DNA of 64,000 nucleotides from Capronia americana (GCA_016110215.1 JADWQD010000009.1:560093-624092), one strand, 5' to 3'; positions 31,715 through 42,773 are shown, counted from the first letter of the stretch. Made by a program: numbers and translations. Notes: generated by a model not told the origin, from the sequence alone.

Positions 31715-32563
31715 ATGGCCACCCACTCCCACGACAACGGGCCCTCACACTCGCACGACCACGCGAACGGCAATCCGCATGGCCACACACATGAGATCTA
31801 CAACGGCCCCGGATCCTTCCTGCACCGGGAAATGCCCATTGTGGAGAGTCGTGACTTCAGCGACAGAGCCTTCACAGTCGGCATAGGCGGGCCCGTCGGC
31901 AGTGGCAAAACTGCTCTCATGTTAGAACTCTGCCTGGCGCTCCGCAAGGAGTATAACATTGCGGCCGTGACGAACGACATATTCACGCGCGAAGACGCCG
32001 AGTTCCTGACCAAGCACGGCGCCCTTACACCAGAGCGGATCGTCGCCATCGAGACGGGGGGTTGTCCGCACGCCGCTGTCCGCGAAGACATCAGCGCGAA
32101 TTTACTCGCGTTGCAGGGTCTGCACGCCAAGTTCCAGACAGATATACTGCTCATCGAGAGCGGTGGGGATAACCTGGCGGCGAACTACTCGCGCGAACTG
32201 GCGGATTTCATCATTTATGTCATTGATGTTGCCGGGGGCGATAAGGTGCCGCGGAAGGGCGGACCGGGCATCACAGGTTCGGATCTGTTGGTGATCAACA
32301 AATGCGACCTGGCCGAGGCGGTCGGTGCGGATGTAGACCTGATGGAGAGGGAAGCGAAGAAGATTCGAGAGGGAGGTCCGGTGGTAAGGGCGGTGATCAA
32401 GAACGGGGTCGGCGTGAGGGACACGGTGGAGATGATCCTCAGTGCATGGAGGAGTACGGCGGGATATGCGATCAGTCGGAAGAGGTGGGAGGCCGGAGGG
32501 ATTAGAGGGAGCGGTGAGCAACCGACGGTGAATCGGTATTCCAGTGTATTCGCGGGACGATGA
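31715..32563 (+). CDS. ureG: Urease accessory GTPase UreG
   Basis: Single-exon gene of 282 aa. The N-terminus is His-rich ([20 protein letters not shown]), a nickel-binding extension typical of eukaryotic UreG. The GTPase core has the P-loop [11 protein letters not shown], the metal-binding [13 protein letters not shown], the switch region IESGGDNL and the base-recognition NKCDLAE. It ends in the conserved I-x3-W-like AWRS helix. UreG hydrolyses GTP to deliver nickel to urease with UreD and UreF. The frame is open upstream through the repeat, but the ATG at 31715 is the first followed by UreG-like sequence. Codon use matches its neighbours. Confidence 0.95.
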   Translation: MATHSHDNGPSHSHDHANGNPHGHTHEIYNGPGSFLHREMPIVESRDFSDRAFTVGIGGPVGSGKTALMLELCLALRKEYNIAAVTNDIFTREDAEFLTKHGALTPERIVAIETGGCPHAAVREDISANLLALQGLHAKFQTDILLIESGGDNLAANYSRELADFIIYVIDVAGGDKVPRKGGPGITGSDLLVINKCDLAEAVGADVDLMEREAKKIREGGPVVRAVIKNGVGVRDTVEMILSAWRSTAGYAISRKRWEAGGIRGSGEQPTVNRYSSVFAGR

Positions 32564-34028
32564 CAGGCTTTTCAGCCTTGAAAGCCCGCCCGTGTCGGAC
32601 AGGAGGCAACATGAGGCTTCAAAAGGATACACCATACTGGTACACTCACGAGAGAGCATTGGACGGAGGATACCGCGGGCCGCACCACACAGCGCGCTAC
32701 TGCCCACTTGAAGACGTCGCAACCGCTCGTCCTAAAACCAGCATCCAGGCATCTGGACTTTTACTTGACTCTGGCCTGAAACGGGATAGGGGCTGCGATC
32801 CCCTCCGTCACGATCAATCTAGAAAGTGGCTGCCGCTGCTGCCATCGAGTGGTGTCGCTTTTCCCGTGCCAGAGAGACAACTCCTGCTCCGGGTGTCTGT
32901 CAACTCCATCCCTAGCGACCCAGAGTCGTAAATCGATACCTCCACGACTCCTCTTATCGTGAATACCTTTAGACGGATATGTAGACTGTTCTGTCTTGTA
33001 CATGTACTACGCGTGCAACACAGCGCCGGGCACGGTGACTGCGCCTCTGCCAAGAGATGCCACCAACAATCAGTATATCTTTTTCCAAATCTCCATCCTT
33101 GGCCTCGCTTGGGTAGCTCGTGGAACTACTCCGTAGTGTGCCAACGTTCTGGTCAAAGGTACAGTAACTTATGTAACAGTATGGGCTCTACTCAGTCTAC
33201 CCTTGAAATCGTCTAATGAAACGCGCTTTGTGGACCACTGCCGCTTTACACAGCCCGTACAACTATACACAGGAGAGGTTCTCAGACGCCTAGAACATAC
33301 TCAAACCAGGTTAGCAACTTGCTGGTGAGCAAAAGGAGTGCCGCCGCCTACAACTTGCATTAAGTTGGCCCCAAGTTTTATTTGACGAATTCATGGATAG
33401 ACTGAGTAGCGCGCGTACTGTAGTCACGTATGGTATGTGTAACTAGGATGGAGCTCTCTACCGTAAGATATGTACCGTGTCACGTGCCATAAGTGATGGC
33501 GTCACAGTACTCTACACAGGAGTCGTGCCTCTCACCAAGTATGGTCGATGGTCACAAAAGCCATCCACTCGCATCACAGACGCTGCCACGTCTATCACCG
33601 GATCCGGCGGAATTCTCAAGCACTGACCTGCTTCTCAAGTAGAGGGGAACCGGATCAGGTACATGGCTCGTTCTGCCCACCAATCAGACAGAAGCCGTTG
33701 AGTTCAAAGATCGTTGTCTCCAGCGTTCCAGACTGGGCCGTCGTTCCGTTTTCGTTGGTGACTTGGGCAAGGAAAATGCAACTTTCGCCTTTCCCACACA
33801 AAGAATGCTGGGCAAATCATTCCCAAAGCCCTCGTGGCACTCCGCTACAGGTATATGGCAACAAAGAATGCCTCCATGACCAACCCGAATCCGGCGCATT
33901 CCAAACGAGCTCTACCACCAGAGCATCTAACATAGAGAGAGATAGGTATATATCTCTCGAGACCGAGACTCTCCAAGCCCCAACATGAATACATCTTCCA
34001 TTCTCTCTTCTTATCACGCTTCCTCAAA
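32564..34028. other. Intergenic region, ureG to NTase-fold gene
   Basis: It contains dispersed repeat copy 2 (33199-33409). Open frames of up to about 146 codons (33548-33988) have no recognised features. A TATATATC at about 33948-33955 lies some 75 bp before the next ATG and may be its TATA box. Confidence 0.5.
33199..33409. repeat. Dispersed non-coding repeat, copy 2
   Basis: It matches copy 1 at 17951-18277 in the same orientation but lacks the central 141 bp. The match covers AACGCGCTTTGTGGACC, the 55-bp block around AACATACTCAAACCAGG and the terminal TCATGGATAGACTGAGTA. The first 18 bases (CTTGAAATCGTCTAATGA) resemble the internal duplicate start in copy 1. Confidence 0.75.
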
Positions 34029-34914
34029 ATGCCCGGCTTTACATTCGATACTGAAGAATTCCAAACTCGTGTTGACATTCACGATGGTCTCACGGACGAA
34101 CTTGTTGCAGGAATTTCAGAGACGCTTGATGAAGCAGGTGTTCCCAGTGTTCTCTGGAACGAATATTTGCTGACGCTCTACGGAGTTCCAACTGCAATAT
34201 TTGTGAGTGTAGCTCTGCCGCAATCTCCGGCCTGCATACAGCTGTCTGATTACTCTATAGGGACTCGACTTTGTTCTGCCTGACGAAAAAATAACCGCGG
34301 GCTACGAAGCTCTCCGTGCAGTCGGATTCCTCCCAGAGTGCAGCCAGAACCCATCATGTTGGTTGGCAATCGTTCCAAATTTACCACCTCCGGGGCGACA
34401 CCTACATCTCGATTCACAGAAGACCCTGTGTCTTTATAAGAAGTCGGACATGCTTTGGGACGTACCGAGTTTCGAGGTGGAAGCATCCAACGGAATGTTG
34501 ACGTTTGCTTCGCAAGCTCCAGTGCCTCATACTGATTCCAGGGGTAGATATGCCCCTTTCGAACCCCACCTCTACCCTGTACGCATACCTACCGTAGGTT
34601 GCTACATAGATGCTCTCACCGAGCTCTATATCCTATATGACAGACAGGTCCGCAACTGGCATATTTATTATTGCTATATGGGCCAGTACGTGGCGGGGTC
34701 ATACATCTTCGACGTTGAGACGGACATCAAGCCGGAATTCAGATTTTTTTGGCGAGTCAAGCCAGGCAGGATGGACGGTGACGTTAAAAAGTTGTATGCC
34801 GAGCTCAGAAAACTTGAGCCCATGGTAAAGAAACGCAGAGGAATAGCGGAGGAGCAGGCCGAGCAGTCCGAGCAGGCCGAGCAGAACGAGCAGAATCCCA
34901 GCACGGCCACTTAA
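34029..34914 (+). CDS. Fungal nucleotidyltransferase-fold-like protein, probably degenerate
   Basis: Two exons: 34029-34202 and 34261-34914, giving 275 aa. Splicing gives SVLWNEYLLTLYGVPTAIFG followed by LDFVLPDEKI. This is the helix-YGVP-strand layout of fungal proteins with a nucleotidyltransferase fold, where a G-G-A motif and a D-x-D strand normally stand. Here the catalytic Asp pair is reduced (LDFVLPD), so activity is doubtful. The C-terminus is coiled-coil-like and low-complexity, with repeated EQ-A/S/N units. The next gene to the right also has this fold, in a more complete form. No function is known; the family call is from pattern only. Confidence 0.6.
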
Positions 34915-35497
34915 CAGTGCAGAGGCGCTCCCAAACGCGGTGGAGTGCCATGACGCAGGGGCAGGGTTGTGCGGCGGATGTACTCTTCCGTGGTTTTCTT
35001 TGGTGCAGAATGATAGAATTTCCTAATACAAAGAGGCTTGCCTTCACCACTGTGGATCCACTGGGAACCAACATCAACTGCTCCGCCAAAGAGACAAAGA
35101 TACATTGTGTAACCGTGTTGCTTTCCCTTTGTCAGTCATGCTCAATCTCGTCTACCATGAGCTGGATCCTACCAAGCAGAGCCACGATTGCCAAACCGAA
35201 CAAACCAAGCCGTGTGTTTCGAGCTGTGTTTCCTCCCGCCCGAGACAAAGTGTGTGAGAGACCAAATCGTCCCAGCAAGGCAAACATTTTTTGAACAAGC
35301 AAGTCAAACATTCTTTGAACAAGCAGCATGGATTGTCTGGCTTCAAGCGTAGGGAGAGAGAGCATTCAAGGAATAAGAACACGTCCAGCTACTGTCTTCT
35401 CTCCATCCGTTCAACACTCACATTCTCTGAATCTGGTCATCATTCGCAATCCCTGCATCCGATCAACATTTCGCTTTCGGAAGTCCAACATCACAAG
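34915..35497. other. Intergenic region between two NTase-fold genes
   Basis: No independent gene was seen. A 24-bp direct repeat lies at 35281-35328. The leader of the second NTase-fold gene lies at the right end. Confidence 0.5.
35281..35328. repeat. Two tandem 24-bp units
   Basis: CAAACATTTTTTGAACAAGC and CAAACATTCTTTGAACAAGC start 24 bp apart and differ at few positions. Confidence 0.75.
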
Positions 35498-36204
35498 ATG
35501 GCTGCTCCCGCTCCCATTTCCGTGAATAACCTCAGGCGGGCGGCTGGTGAAATCATCGCACATCTCCAGGGAATCCCACAGTTCGCAAAGGAGAAGGTCG
35601 CGGTTGTCGGAGGAATGGCGGTGATGCAGTACATCCCACGTCGGACAACCGAAGTATGTCTGATCTATGCTCCCTGATATTCAAAAGTCTAACCTCTAGC
35701 AGGACATTGACCTCCTCGTCACCATGGAAGACGCAAAGACAAGACTTCTCGCTCTCCCAAACACCCCATTCAGAGACGAACCCATGGGCCTCAGGTACAT
35801 CCCAGCTTGGGAACCCAGAGGAGTTCGGGTCGATCTCATGCATGAGAGCCAGTTTAGTACGAATGGCGCAGTCACCGTGCACAAGTCCACTAAAGCCTTT
35901 GAAGTTCCCCTACATCCCTGAATCGGCAGCGGCGATCAACACGGTGCAAGCCGGCGCATTGCCATACATATCTGCTCTCGACCTGATGGTCTTCACGGTC
36001 TTCAGCTGCGGCTTGTACTATCTCCGGTTCCAGCGCGTACAAGCCGCCCGTGACGTGGAGATCTTGTCGCAACTTCTGTACAATCCTGGTCCACCACCTG
36101 TCCTGACGGCTGAGCAGAGGGATGCTGCGAGGAACGGGCTCATCGCTCTCGCTAAATACAGCGACCACAGCGTGAATTGGTGGAGGCTTCGTCTCCGTAT
36201 TTAG
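35498..36204 (+). CDS. Nucleotidyltransferase-fold protein with an unresolved frame break
   Basis: Exon 1 is 35498-35653 and exon 2 starts at 35703. Splicing gives KVAVVGGMAVMQYIPRRTTE followed by DIDLLVTMED. This is a clear G-G-x-A helix and D-I-D strand. The third acidic strand is VRVDLMHES. After about 35856 the frame changes, and the C-terminal half (PYISALDLMVFTVFSCG to the stop at 36202-36204) lies in another frame. A 73-nt intron at 35857-35929 with a weak GTACGA donor would restore frame. A one-base indel near 35900 would do so too, and would keep FPYIPESAAAINTV, which looks conserved. The protein would be roughly 200 aa. Function is unknown; its neighbour at 34029 has the same type of fold. 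Confidence 0.65.
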
Positions 36205-37571
36205 CTTCGAGTCTGAAAGATCAAGGCCAAGTAGGCTAAGTCGGCAACGGGGACGTCAAGGTGATCAGGGAGAGTTGGAGCTTGGGAACGTTGGAGTGGT
36301 CCAGGAGCATTCGTGGGTGGGGGGAGTTGGGTGCCACGGGACATTGAAATCATCAAGGTGACGGCGACGGCGGAGGAGGAGGAGGACGAGTGTATGACTC
36401 ACTAGGATTGTTCCTGCTACTGCCATGTACCTTGGTTAGCTTGCCCTGTCCATGCCTAGTAATCAATGTCATTCCTGTGCAACTCGCGGCCAACAGTGAT
36501 TCGTGATTCGTGACTCTGCCGATATCCCTGGGATTCCAGCCACAACGACTCTTTCCTCAAAAATGTGCCTCGGCCGCGGCCGCGAACAGTCTCAGTCTCA
36601 GTCTGAGTCTCACCTGGACCACCTGTCGGACACCTCCAAGGGGCGGCCGGCCTGATCGGGAGATTGTCGCTTCGGCCGCCGCAGTCCGAGCGTCAGCGTC
36701 AGCATCACCACAGGATCTCGCGGCCCTCCATGCTGAAAGTACAGTACAGTATGTACTTGTACACCGCCGAGCTATGTAAGTGTAAGTGTGCCTTTTCCAC
36801 CCACCCACCATCCGCCTACCTGTCCTGTTGTATCTGGACTGACAGATCGAGACCACCACGCCGTGGACACCGGGGCGATCTGGTGCGCATATACTGATAC
36901 TGGACACCGCTCTCCGGCCTCGACGGTACTGTACGCACAGCACAGCACAGCACACGGGACGGAGGAGTACTACCTCGTACAAATACTTAGAGAAGCAACG
37001 CCAAAACAAAGTACTGCACGGCTGATAAAAGCTAGGTACCTATGTAGGATGTAGGATGTAGGTTGAAATAATGATCGAAAGTGGGCGTTACTAGCGGGAA
37101 TGGGCTCGGCCGAACCTTTGCGGAACAAATACGGAGCACGCCGTAAGTATTTGTTCCGGGGGAACTTCTCCTTGTTCGTCAGCCTCGTGACCGCGGTGGC
37201 GATAGCGTGGCATACCGTCACACGGTCACACGGTGCACCTGGGACAAGGTAGATAAGAGGGTGGCATACCGTCAAACGGTCACACGGTGCACCTGGGACA
37301 AGGTAGATAAGAGGGCGGCGAGAACTATGATCGTCAAAGTGCATGCATGCATGTATGCATGCTCGCTCATCAAGATCCAGCCGCTGTCACAACGACAGCT
37401 CATCGGTCCATGCATGCAGGCCACGCATCGGAAGTCCTTGCTTCGAGGGGCTGTGGACGGCCAGCGATGCGAGGACAATCATGGGCAAGTTGTTTTGGTG
37501 ATGTAGAAGTCTAGCCATCTAAAGGCGGATTGGTGCCGCATACACTTCGGTTTACTAGATGAACCCCAAAT
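36205..37571. other. Intergenic region with tandem repeats
   Basis: No gene seen. The region holds short repeats (AGTCTC near 36590-36612, GGATGTA near 37046-37064, GCAT near 37341-37366) and a 54-bp duplication at 37207-37314. Confidence 0.55.
37207..37314. repeat. 54-bp tandem duplication
   Basis: Two units, 37207-37260 and 37261-37314, differ at one base (GTCACACGG against GTCAAACGG). Each contains an internal CACGGTCACACGG repeat. Confidence 0.95.
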
Positions 37572-39245
37572 CTACGACCGCTTCCCGCTGGCAAACCGAC
37601 TCAGCGCAGGTCCTAGCTCGACTTTGTCCCGTCTCAGGCGATCCTTGTCCTTCTCGGCCCTCTCCTTTCTCATCTCCTCCAACCTCATCCTCTTCTCATC
37701 AATGATGTTCTTGCCGCCCTTCTTGCGCAAATACCTCCTCAACGCGCTATTCTTGCCCCTCGCACGGTTCTTGTCCTTGTCCTTCAGTTTCGCAAGAGGG
37801 TCTTCAGCTGGGGCATCCAGATCCTTCTCACGCCTCCTTTGCTCCGCACTGCGGGTGTCGAGTGTGCCGATGAAGGTTGGATCCAAGGCGATGGTTTCGG
37901 GCTGGAGTTTCGTGAGCAGGGATTTAACTTCTGTTTCTTGTCTCTGTTTGCGCGTTTCGTAGGGGTTGACTTCGAGGGCGTCGTAGTTTGGCTCTCCGGC
38001 GCCGGGGACAATGATGCTGCTGAACCCAGAGGCATGGGAGATGCCGAGGATATCGTCAAAGGGGCAGAAGCGCACACGTTCGACACGCTGGCCGTCGTGG
38101 CCCCAGTTCAAGTAGGGTGATTGAACCTTCTCAGGTTCGCGCGCGGGAGTCGACGTGAACAAGTCTTTCCAGATCGTCACGCCGCTGCCGCTTGCTACGG
38201 CTGCGAGGCCCCGGTCGGAGATGTCGATTGATGACGCAGGTTGGCGGGTCGTGTAAGTGTGGACCTCTTTCAGGGCACGGATATCCCACAGCTTCAGACG
38301 CAGGTCTTGGCCGCCGCAGAGCATGTAGTGGCCTGATCGGTCAACCGCTATCGATCGAACCGGGCCTGAGTTGGACTGCATCTTGATCAACGCGTCCGTG
38401 GAATTCGGAGACCAGAGCGAGACTGTGCCGTTCTGGTGGCCGACGTGGAGGATGGCATTGTAGGGATTCTGCGCCAGTGCAGTGGGTGATCCTTTGCGGG
38501 TGGAATACTCGGCCACTATCTTCCCGGTTGACGTGTCCGTGTACCTCAGAAACCCGCTGTTTTCGATACCGGCGAGGAGGAAATGGTAGGGTAGAAATTC
38601 GAGGTGTGTCGTCTCAACGTATTTCCGCAGGCAGTGGATTTCCACCCCGGCATGGTCATAGATGTAGGTATGTTTCTTCTGCGCAACCGCGAAGTACTGG
38701 TCGTTGTGCAGCCATTTTGCATCCCTAACCGTTTCGTTCAGATGTAACTCGCAGCCCGGCTTCCCCGCTCGCCATTCACACGTGGCAATATGGCCCTTCC
38801 TCCCCGCCAGCAGCAAACTGCGCCCGTTCCTTGTGTAATCCGAAACATAAGGCCCGAGGTCCAGTTTGAACTCGATCGACTTGTTGGCCTGCTGTATGCC
38901 AACTGCATCGAGTATATCGTCTTGCCGCACTTTATACGTCTTCTCCAGCTCACTTTCGGGCTGGAGGAAGCCTTCCTCGTTCTCGTATAGAATTTCCGCA
39001 TCTTTGGCATTCAACACTGCGGTTCGGTATTTGGTCTCAATGCGCTTGAGATTGGCGCGCAGTTTCTTGTCCTTGACTTCATTGATGCGGACGGGGCGAC
39101 CTCGCCCGTACTTCCTGCGTGCTTCGGCGATGTTTTTTTGGCTCTCTTTGTCTTCCCGCGTCAGATGCGTCGGCTTTCGTTTCGTTGGCGGCTGGATGTT
39201 GCGGATCGCGAGTTGGCCGCCGCTGTTTTCGACGAGCGTCTCCAT
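37572..39245 (-). CDS. UTP7: U3 snoRNA-associated WD40 protein Utp7 (WDR46/BING4)
   Basis: Intronless gene of 557 aa from the ATG at 39245. The frame extends 32 codons upstream, but METLVENSGG is the likely start. The basic N-terminus (KRKPTHLTREDKE, RRKYGRGRPVRI) is followed by WD40 repeats. These include GPYVSDYTRNGRSLLLAGRK, LHVGHQNGTVSLW and SGHYMLCGGQDLRLKLWDIR. The C-terminal BING4 segment, GAGEPNYDALEVNPYETRKQ, and the Lys/Arg-rich tail are diagnostic. Utp7 belongs to the small-subunit processome in the nucleolus and is needed for 18S rRNA maturation. A possible small gene starts 75 bp away on the other strand. Confidence 0.94.
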   Translation of the reverse strand: METLVENSGGQLAIRNIQPPTKRKPTHLTREDKESQKNIAEARRKYGRGRPVRINEVKDKKLRANLKRIETKYRTAVLNAKDAEILYENEEGFLQPESELEKTYKVRQDDILDAVGIQQANKSIEFKLDLGPYVSDYTRNGRSLLLAGRKGHIATCEWRAGKPGCELHLNETVRDAKWLHNDQYFAVAQKKHTYIYDHAGVEIHCLRKYVETTHLEFLPYHFLLAGIENSGFLRYTDTSTGKIVAEYSTRKGSPTALAQNPYNAILHVGHQNGTVSLWSPNSTDALIKMQSNSGPVRSIAVDRSGHYMLCGGQDLRLKLWDIRALKEVHTYTTRQPASSIDISDRGLAAVASGSGVTIWKDLFTSTPAREPEKVQSPYLNWGHDGQRVERVRFCPFDDILGISHASGFSSIIVPGAGEPNYDALEVNPYETRKQRQETEVKSLLTKLQPETIALDPTFIGTLDTRSAEQRRREKDLDAPAEDPLAKLKDKDKNRARGKNSALRRYLRKKGGKNIIDEKRMRLEEMRKERAEKDKDRLRRDKVELGPALSRFASGKRS

Positions 39246-39320
39246 TGTTGAATTCTTCCCCAGACGACACTTTCGCGGGGTATAGGAACTCTGAAAGCGA
39301 CAACGAAGGAGCGACAATGC

Positions 39321-39570
39321 ATGGCTCGCAAGCGAAAACAAGTGCTCGACTCCAAAATTTCATGGTCTACATCCGAAGTTCTGCCGCGGATCGGTGGATC
39401 TAAGGAATACGGCGAACCGTTGAACGTGGGGACGCTGGTCGTAATGGCCGACCGTACTCGCCAACGTGAGATTTTCTTTCTGTTTGAGCCACTCACCACC
39501 GACCGCTTTGTAATGTCTCATTGTATTTACAGAGCTCGAAGCTTCCGAGAACTTCCTGACGCAAGGATAG
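39321..39570 (+). CDS. Possible small two-exon gene
   Basis: An ATG at 39321 opens MARKRKQVLDSKISWSTSEV and about 30 more residues. A good donor (GTGAGA at about 39466) and acceptor (TTTACAG at 39531) would join it in frame to a short second exon ending at the TAG at 39568-39570. The product would be about 60 aa, basic at its start. It is divergent from Utp7 with only 75 bp between ATGs, which is tight. No family was recognised; it could be leader RNA of an unseen transcript. Confidence 0.22.
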
Positions 39571-40071
39571 CACTCGTTAGCACTCCGATGCCATCTCTGC
39601 TCACGATCTATGCAAATGGTGACGTGATATGTGTACGTCCTCGAGAGGCTCAGTCTGACATCCGCGTCGACACCAGCAGTGAGGTGAGTGGTACTGGAGT
39701 CAGCATGTCCACCCCGCATCCGCCCGCCATTGCGAAAGCTCCAGCTTGCACTTAAGCTCTAGGCCGTTGGGCCATCATTGACCAAGGTTTTCAATTTTCA
39801 CAAGTTGGCCAAGCAGAGGCTGGACTCCTTACAATCGATTCGACAGAATGTCCGAGCCGGAGCTTCAATTGGTCGGACGAAGCGAGTTTCCCGTTCATCT
39901 GCAGCCTTCACTGGCTTTCTGATTAGTACTTAAGCCTCCGTCAGCTACGCCTCGGCCGAGGTGGGCTGTCAGGCTTCGTAAGGCCAGGAACTTGCCGCGT
40001 CTCTCAAGTGATGCCGTGATGCCACGCGGGCAGCCTTACGCCTCGCTACCCCGATCCAGCATGAATAAACC

Positions 40072-40136
40072 TCTGTATGAAAGGCTGACGAGTCTGCAGA
40101 CGTCAGAGGCCGTTCTGACGCAGCCTTTCATACAGA
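40072..40136. repeat. Perfect 16-bp inverted repeat upstream of the esterase
   Basis: TCTGTATGAAAGGCTG (40072-40087) is repeated in reverse complement at 40121-40136, with a 33-bp spacer. Within the spacer CGTCAG (40101-40106) and CTGACG (40115-40120) form an inner 6-bp stem. The structure ends 71 bp before the esterase ATG. Confidence 0.85.
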
Positions 40137-40206
40137 ATAAATCCAACCTGTCGTCTTGTACTGGCCTGAAGCTCTCTCAGACACTGCGTTTCAGAGACTT
40201 GCCAAA

Positions 40207-42000
40207 ATGTGGTCACCGAACCTCCTCGTCTCACTTTTCATCGGCGTTGTCGTGGCCCAGTCCAACGTGACGGTCCTCGACAGTGCACATAACCTGACGT
40301 ATGTAGGAGTCAGCTTCCAAGGCACCGAGCAGTTCCTGGGGATCAACTATGGTCAGGACACATCGGGGCCCAACCGCTTCAAGCCACCCAAGGCCTTCAG
40401 CTATCCTACCGGCACCACTGTCCAAGCCACTGCCGCTGGAGCAGCCTGCCCTCAGAACACCATCCTGTCGTTTCTAGGTGCCATCAGCGAGAATCCAGGT
40501 GTCTTCAATATTTCCGAAGATTGTCTCAGTCTTCAAGTCGTCAGACCGGCAGGAACCAGACAGAATGCGAACCTTCCAGTGATGGTTTGGATCTACGGCC
40601 AAGGATACGAGACGGGCTCATACAATTACTCGCTCTACAATCCTACGGCTCTGGTGGCCGGCTCCGCCGCCAAGGACACACCCGTGATTTATGTGGCAAT
40701 GAATTACCGTGTCAATGTATTTGGGTTCGCTAACAGCCCAGCACTCAGGATAGAAGGATCACTCAATGCCGGTCTGCTCGACCAGAGATTGGCACTCGGC
40801 TGGGTCCAATCAAATATCGCGGCCTTCGGAGGGAATCCAAGGAATGTCACCCTTTTCGGAGAAAGTAGCGGCGCCACCAGTATAGGATTGCACCTAACTT
40901 CGAACGCTGGCAACGGTAAGGTTCTTCCTCCTTGCGGTCACGGGACGTACTGACCACTATGTGCAGGGACGGCACCCTTCCGCCGCGCAATTCTGCAATC
41001 CGGTGGCCCAGCGGGCGATCCAGGCCTCACCGGCAATACCACCGTCATAAGCACAGCCGCAGTCGCCCAGTTGGCTGGCTGTACCGGCACCAACGACAGC
41101 CTGGTCTTGACCTGTCTCCGCGAGATACCCGCAGTCTCGCTCTTGAACGCTGTTCTCCAGTTCGAGAACGCCACAACAGCAAGCGGTACATTCCAAGACA
41201 TCTTCTTGCCGACGGTGGATGGGAGCTATGTGCCTGCGGCCCCGTCAACGCTGGTCCGAACAGGTCGATTTCACAAGAACATCTCGGTCATCGCCGGGTG
41301 GAATGAAAACGACGGCAGCATCTTTGCGCCCCCGACGTTGAATGGCTCGACGGCCGTTCAGGCATACCTACACTCGGCATATCCAAATCTCAACTCCACC
41401 ACGATATCGACGCTCCTCTCGCTTTACCCTCTCACCGGGTTTATCGCCGCGGCGCAGAGCCTGACGATCTCTCCGTATTTCCTACAGGCATCGCAGATCT
41501 ACCGCGACGTCAATTTCGCATGCCAGTCTCTCGACGTGGCTCACCGCGTCGCCCAGGGCGGCAGTGCCAGCTATCTCTACGTCCTCAACACGACGTCCCT
41601 GGCCAGCGTGCTGGGCCTGTTCAACGCCACCTTCGAAGGAGTGATTCACTTCTCTGACGTGCCGCTCGTGTTCAACCAACCCAACGTCGGCTTTGGGACC
41701 ACCGCTGCAGCGAATCTGACGGCGACAAGAATGTCTGGCAGCTGGGCGCGTTTTGCGTCGACGGGCAATCCCAGCGGCAATCCCGACGTGACGCTCGCCG
41801 GGTGGACGCAGGGGTACAATGGTTCCCAGGCCGCAGAGACGAGCCAGAATGTCACAAGCGCGACCGTCAGGGTCATTGGCGGGCCGAATGCAGGGAATGC
41901 GAACCTGTCCACGAGTGCGAGAGATACCGTTGAGCCGGGCCTGCTGCAGAGATGCGCCTTTATCAACTCGGCGGCGTTCTACCAGCAGCTGCAGACGTAA
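40207..42000 (+). CDS. Secreted type-B carboxylesterase
   Basis: Two exons: 40207-40915 and 40967-42000, giving 580 aa. The N-terminus MWSPNLLVSLFIGVVVAQS is a signal peptide. Carboxylesterase/lipase features in order are SEDCLSLQVVRP (EDCL motif), the oxyanion region (MVWIYGQG), the nucleophile elbow FGESSGA at about residue 220, GWNENDGSIF for the catalytic acid and HFSDVPLVF for the His. At least ten N-x-S/T sites suggest secretion and glycosylation. The typical HGGG oxyanion motif is altered to YGQG. It hydrolyses an ester outside the cell or in the secretory path. It is the first gene of the right-hand oxidative cluster. The intron acceptor keeps NAGNG-TAPFRRAILQSGG in frame. Confidence 0.92.
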
Positions 42001-42459
42001 GCGACGCTGGGCTGGTTGGAGGTATCATCCAACTCTCAATACTCGAAGAACGAGTCCATTTATGTAGATCCTTCGCTTGCAAGGAGACCTGGGGGCAGCT
42101 TATAATAATAAGAATCCTTCAACGGAACACGCCGTCACTTGGACCGAATGGTGACTATGCTGCGTTGGATCGCGTCAAGACGGTTGTGCCGACGATAAGA
42201 TACCTCATCGGTCTCTTCCAGTTACAGCTTGTCTTCCTCGACACAAATGGATGGATCTGAGCCTGATTGACTGCCGTGGCTTGGAATCTCTTTGGCGGTT
42301 ATATTGGGACAACAAGTGTTGCAGTGCCCCGCTCATAAAATGTTTTCTCTGTGTCCAGTGTTTGCGCCAGATAATACGAACAGCGAAAAGCAAAATGCTA
42401 TTCTTCCACAAATCTTTCGTCTTGAACTTCTCTCCTGGCAATAGTCGTCGGAGTGGCGT

Positions 42460-42717
42460 GTGGTGTGTCAACGCTCCGAAATGCGGAGGGAAAACGAAGA
42501 ACCAAGAGTCATCCACATTGTTCCCGACGTGTTGGGGAAGCTCGGTCAGATCCACGGATTGGAAGTGGCGTTCGTTGGCTCGGAGCAGGATGTGTTCCAG
42601 CAAATCCTTCCCGCTGGCAACTTCGCTGCAATGGCTGTTTTGTGTTGCGGTGAAGGTGCGAGATATACCAGCCTAGCTGCTGCAGCATTTGGGCAACGGG
42701 CTTTGAAAGTCATCTAA
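42460..42717 (+). other. Unassigned 85-codon open frame, possible gene remnant
   Basis: The frame encodes PRVIHIVPDVLGKLGQIHGL and AVLCCGEGARYTSLAAAAFG, with a hydrophobic rhythm that looks like real protein, and it ends 57 bp before the next gene. No upstream exon with good splice sites could be joined. It may be a 3' remnant of a lost cluster gene, or chance. Confidence 0.25.
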
Positions 42718-42773
42718 TAGTAAATACAATTCCAATCCAGCAGTAGGGATACCATCAATGTTCCGTTGTTGAG

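Larger units (their letters stand above)
39246..40206. other. Intergenic region, Utp7 to esterase
   Basis: A possible small two-exon gene occupies 39321-39570. A strong inverted repeat lies at 40072-40136 in the esterase promoter or leader. Nothing else was recognised. Confidence 0.5.
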
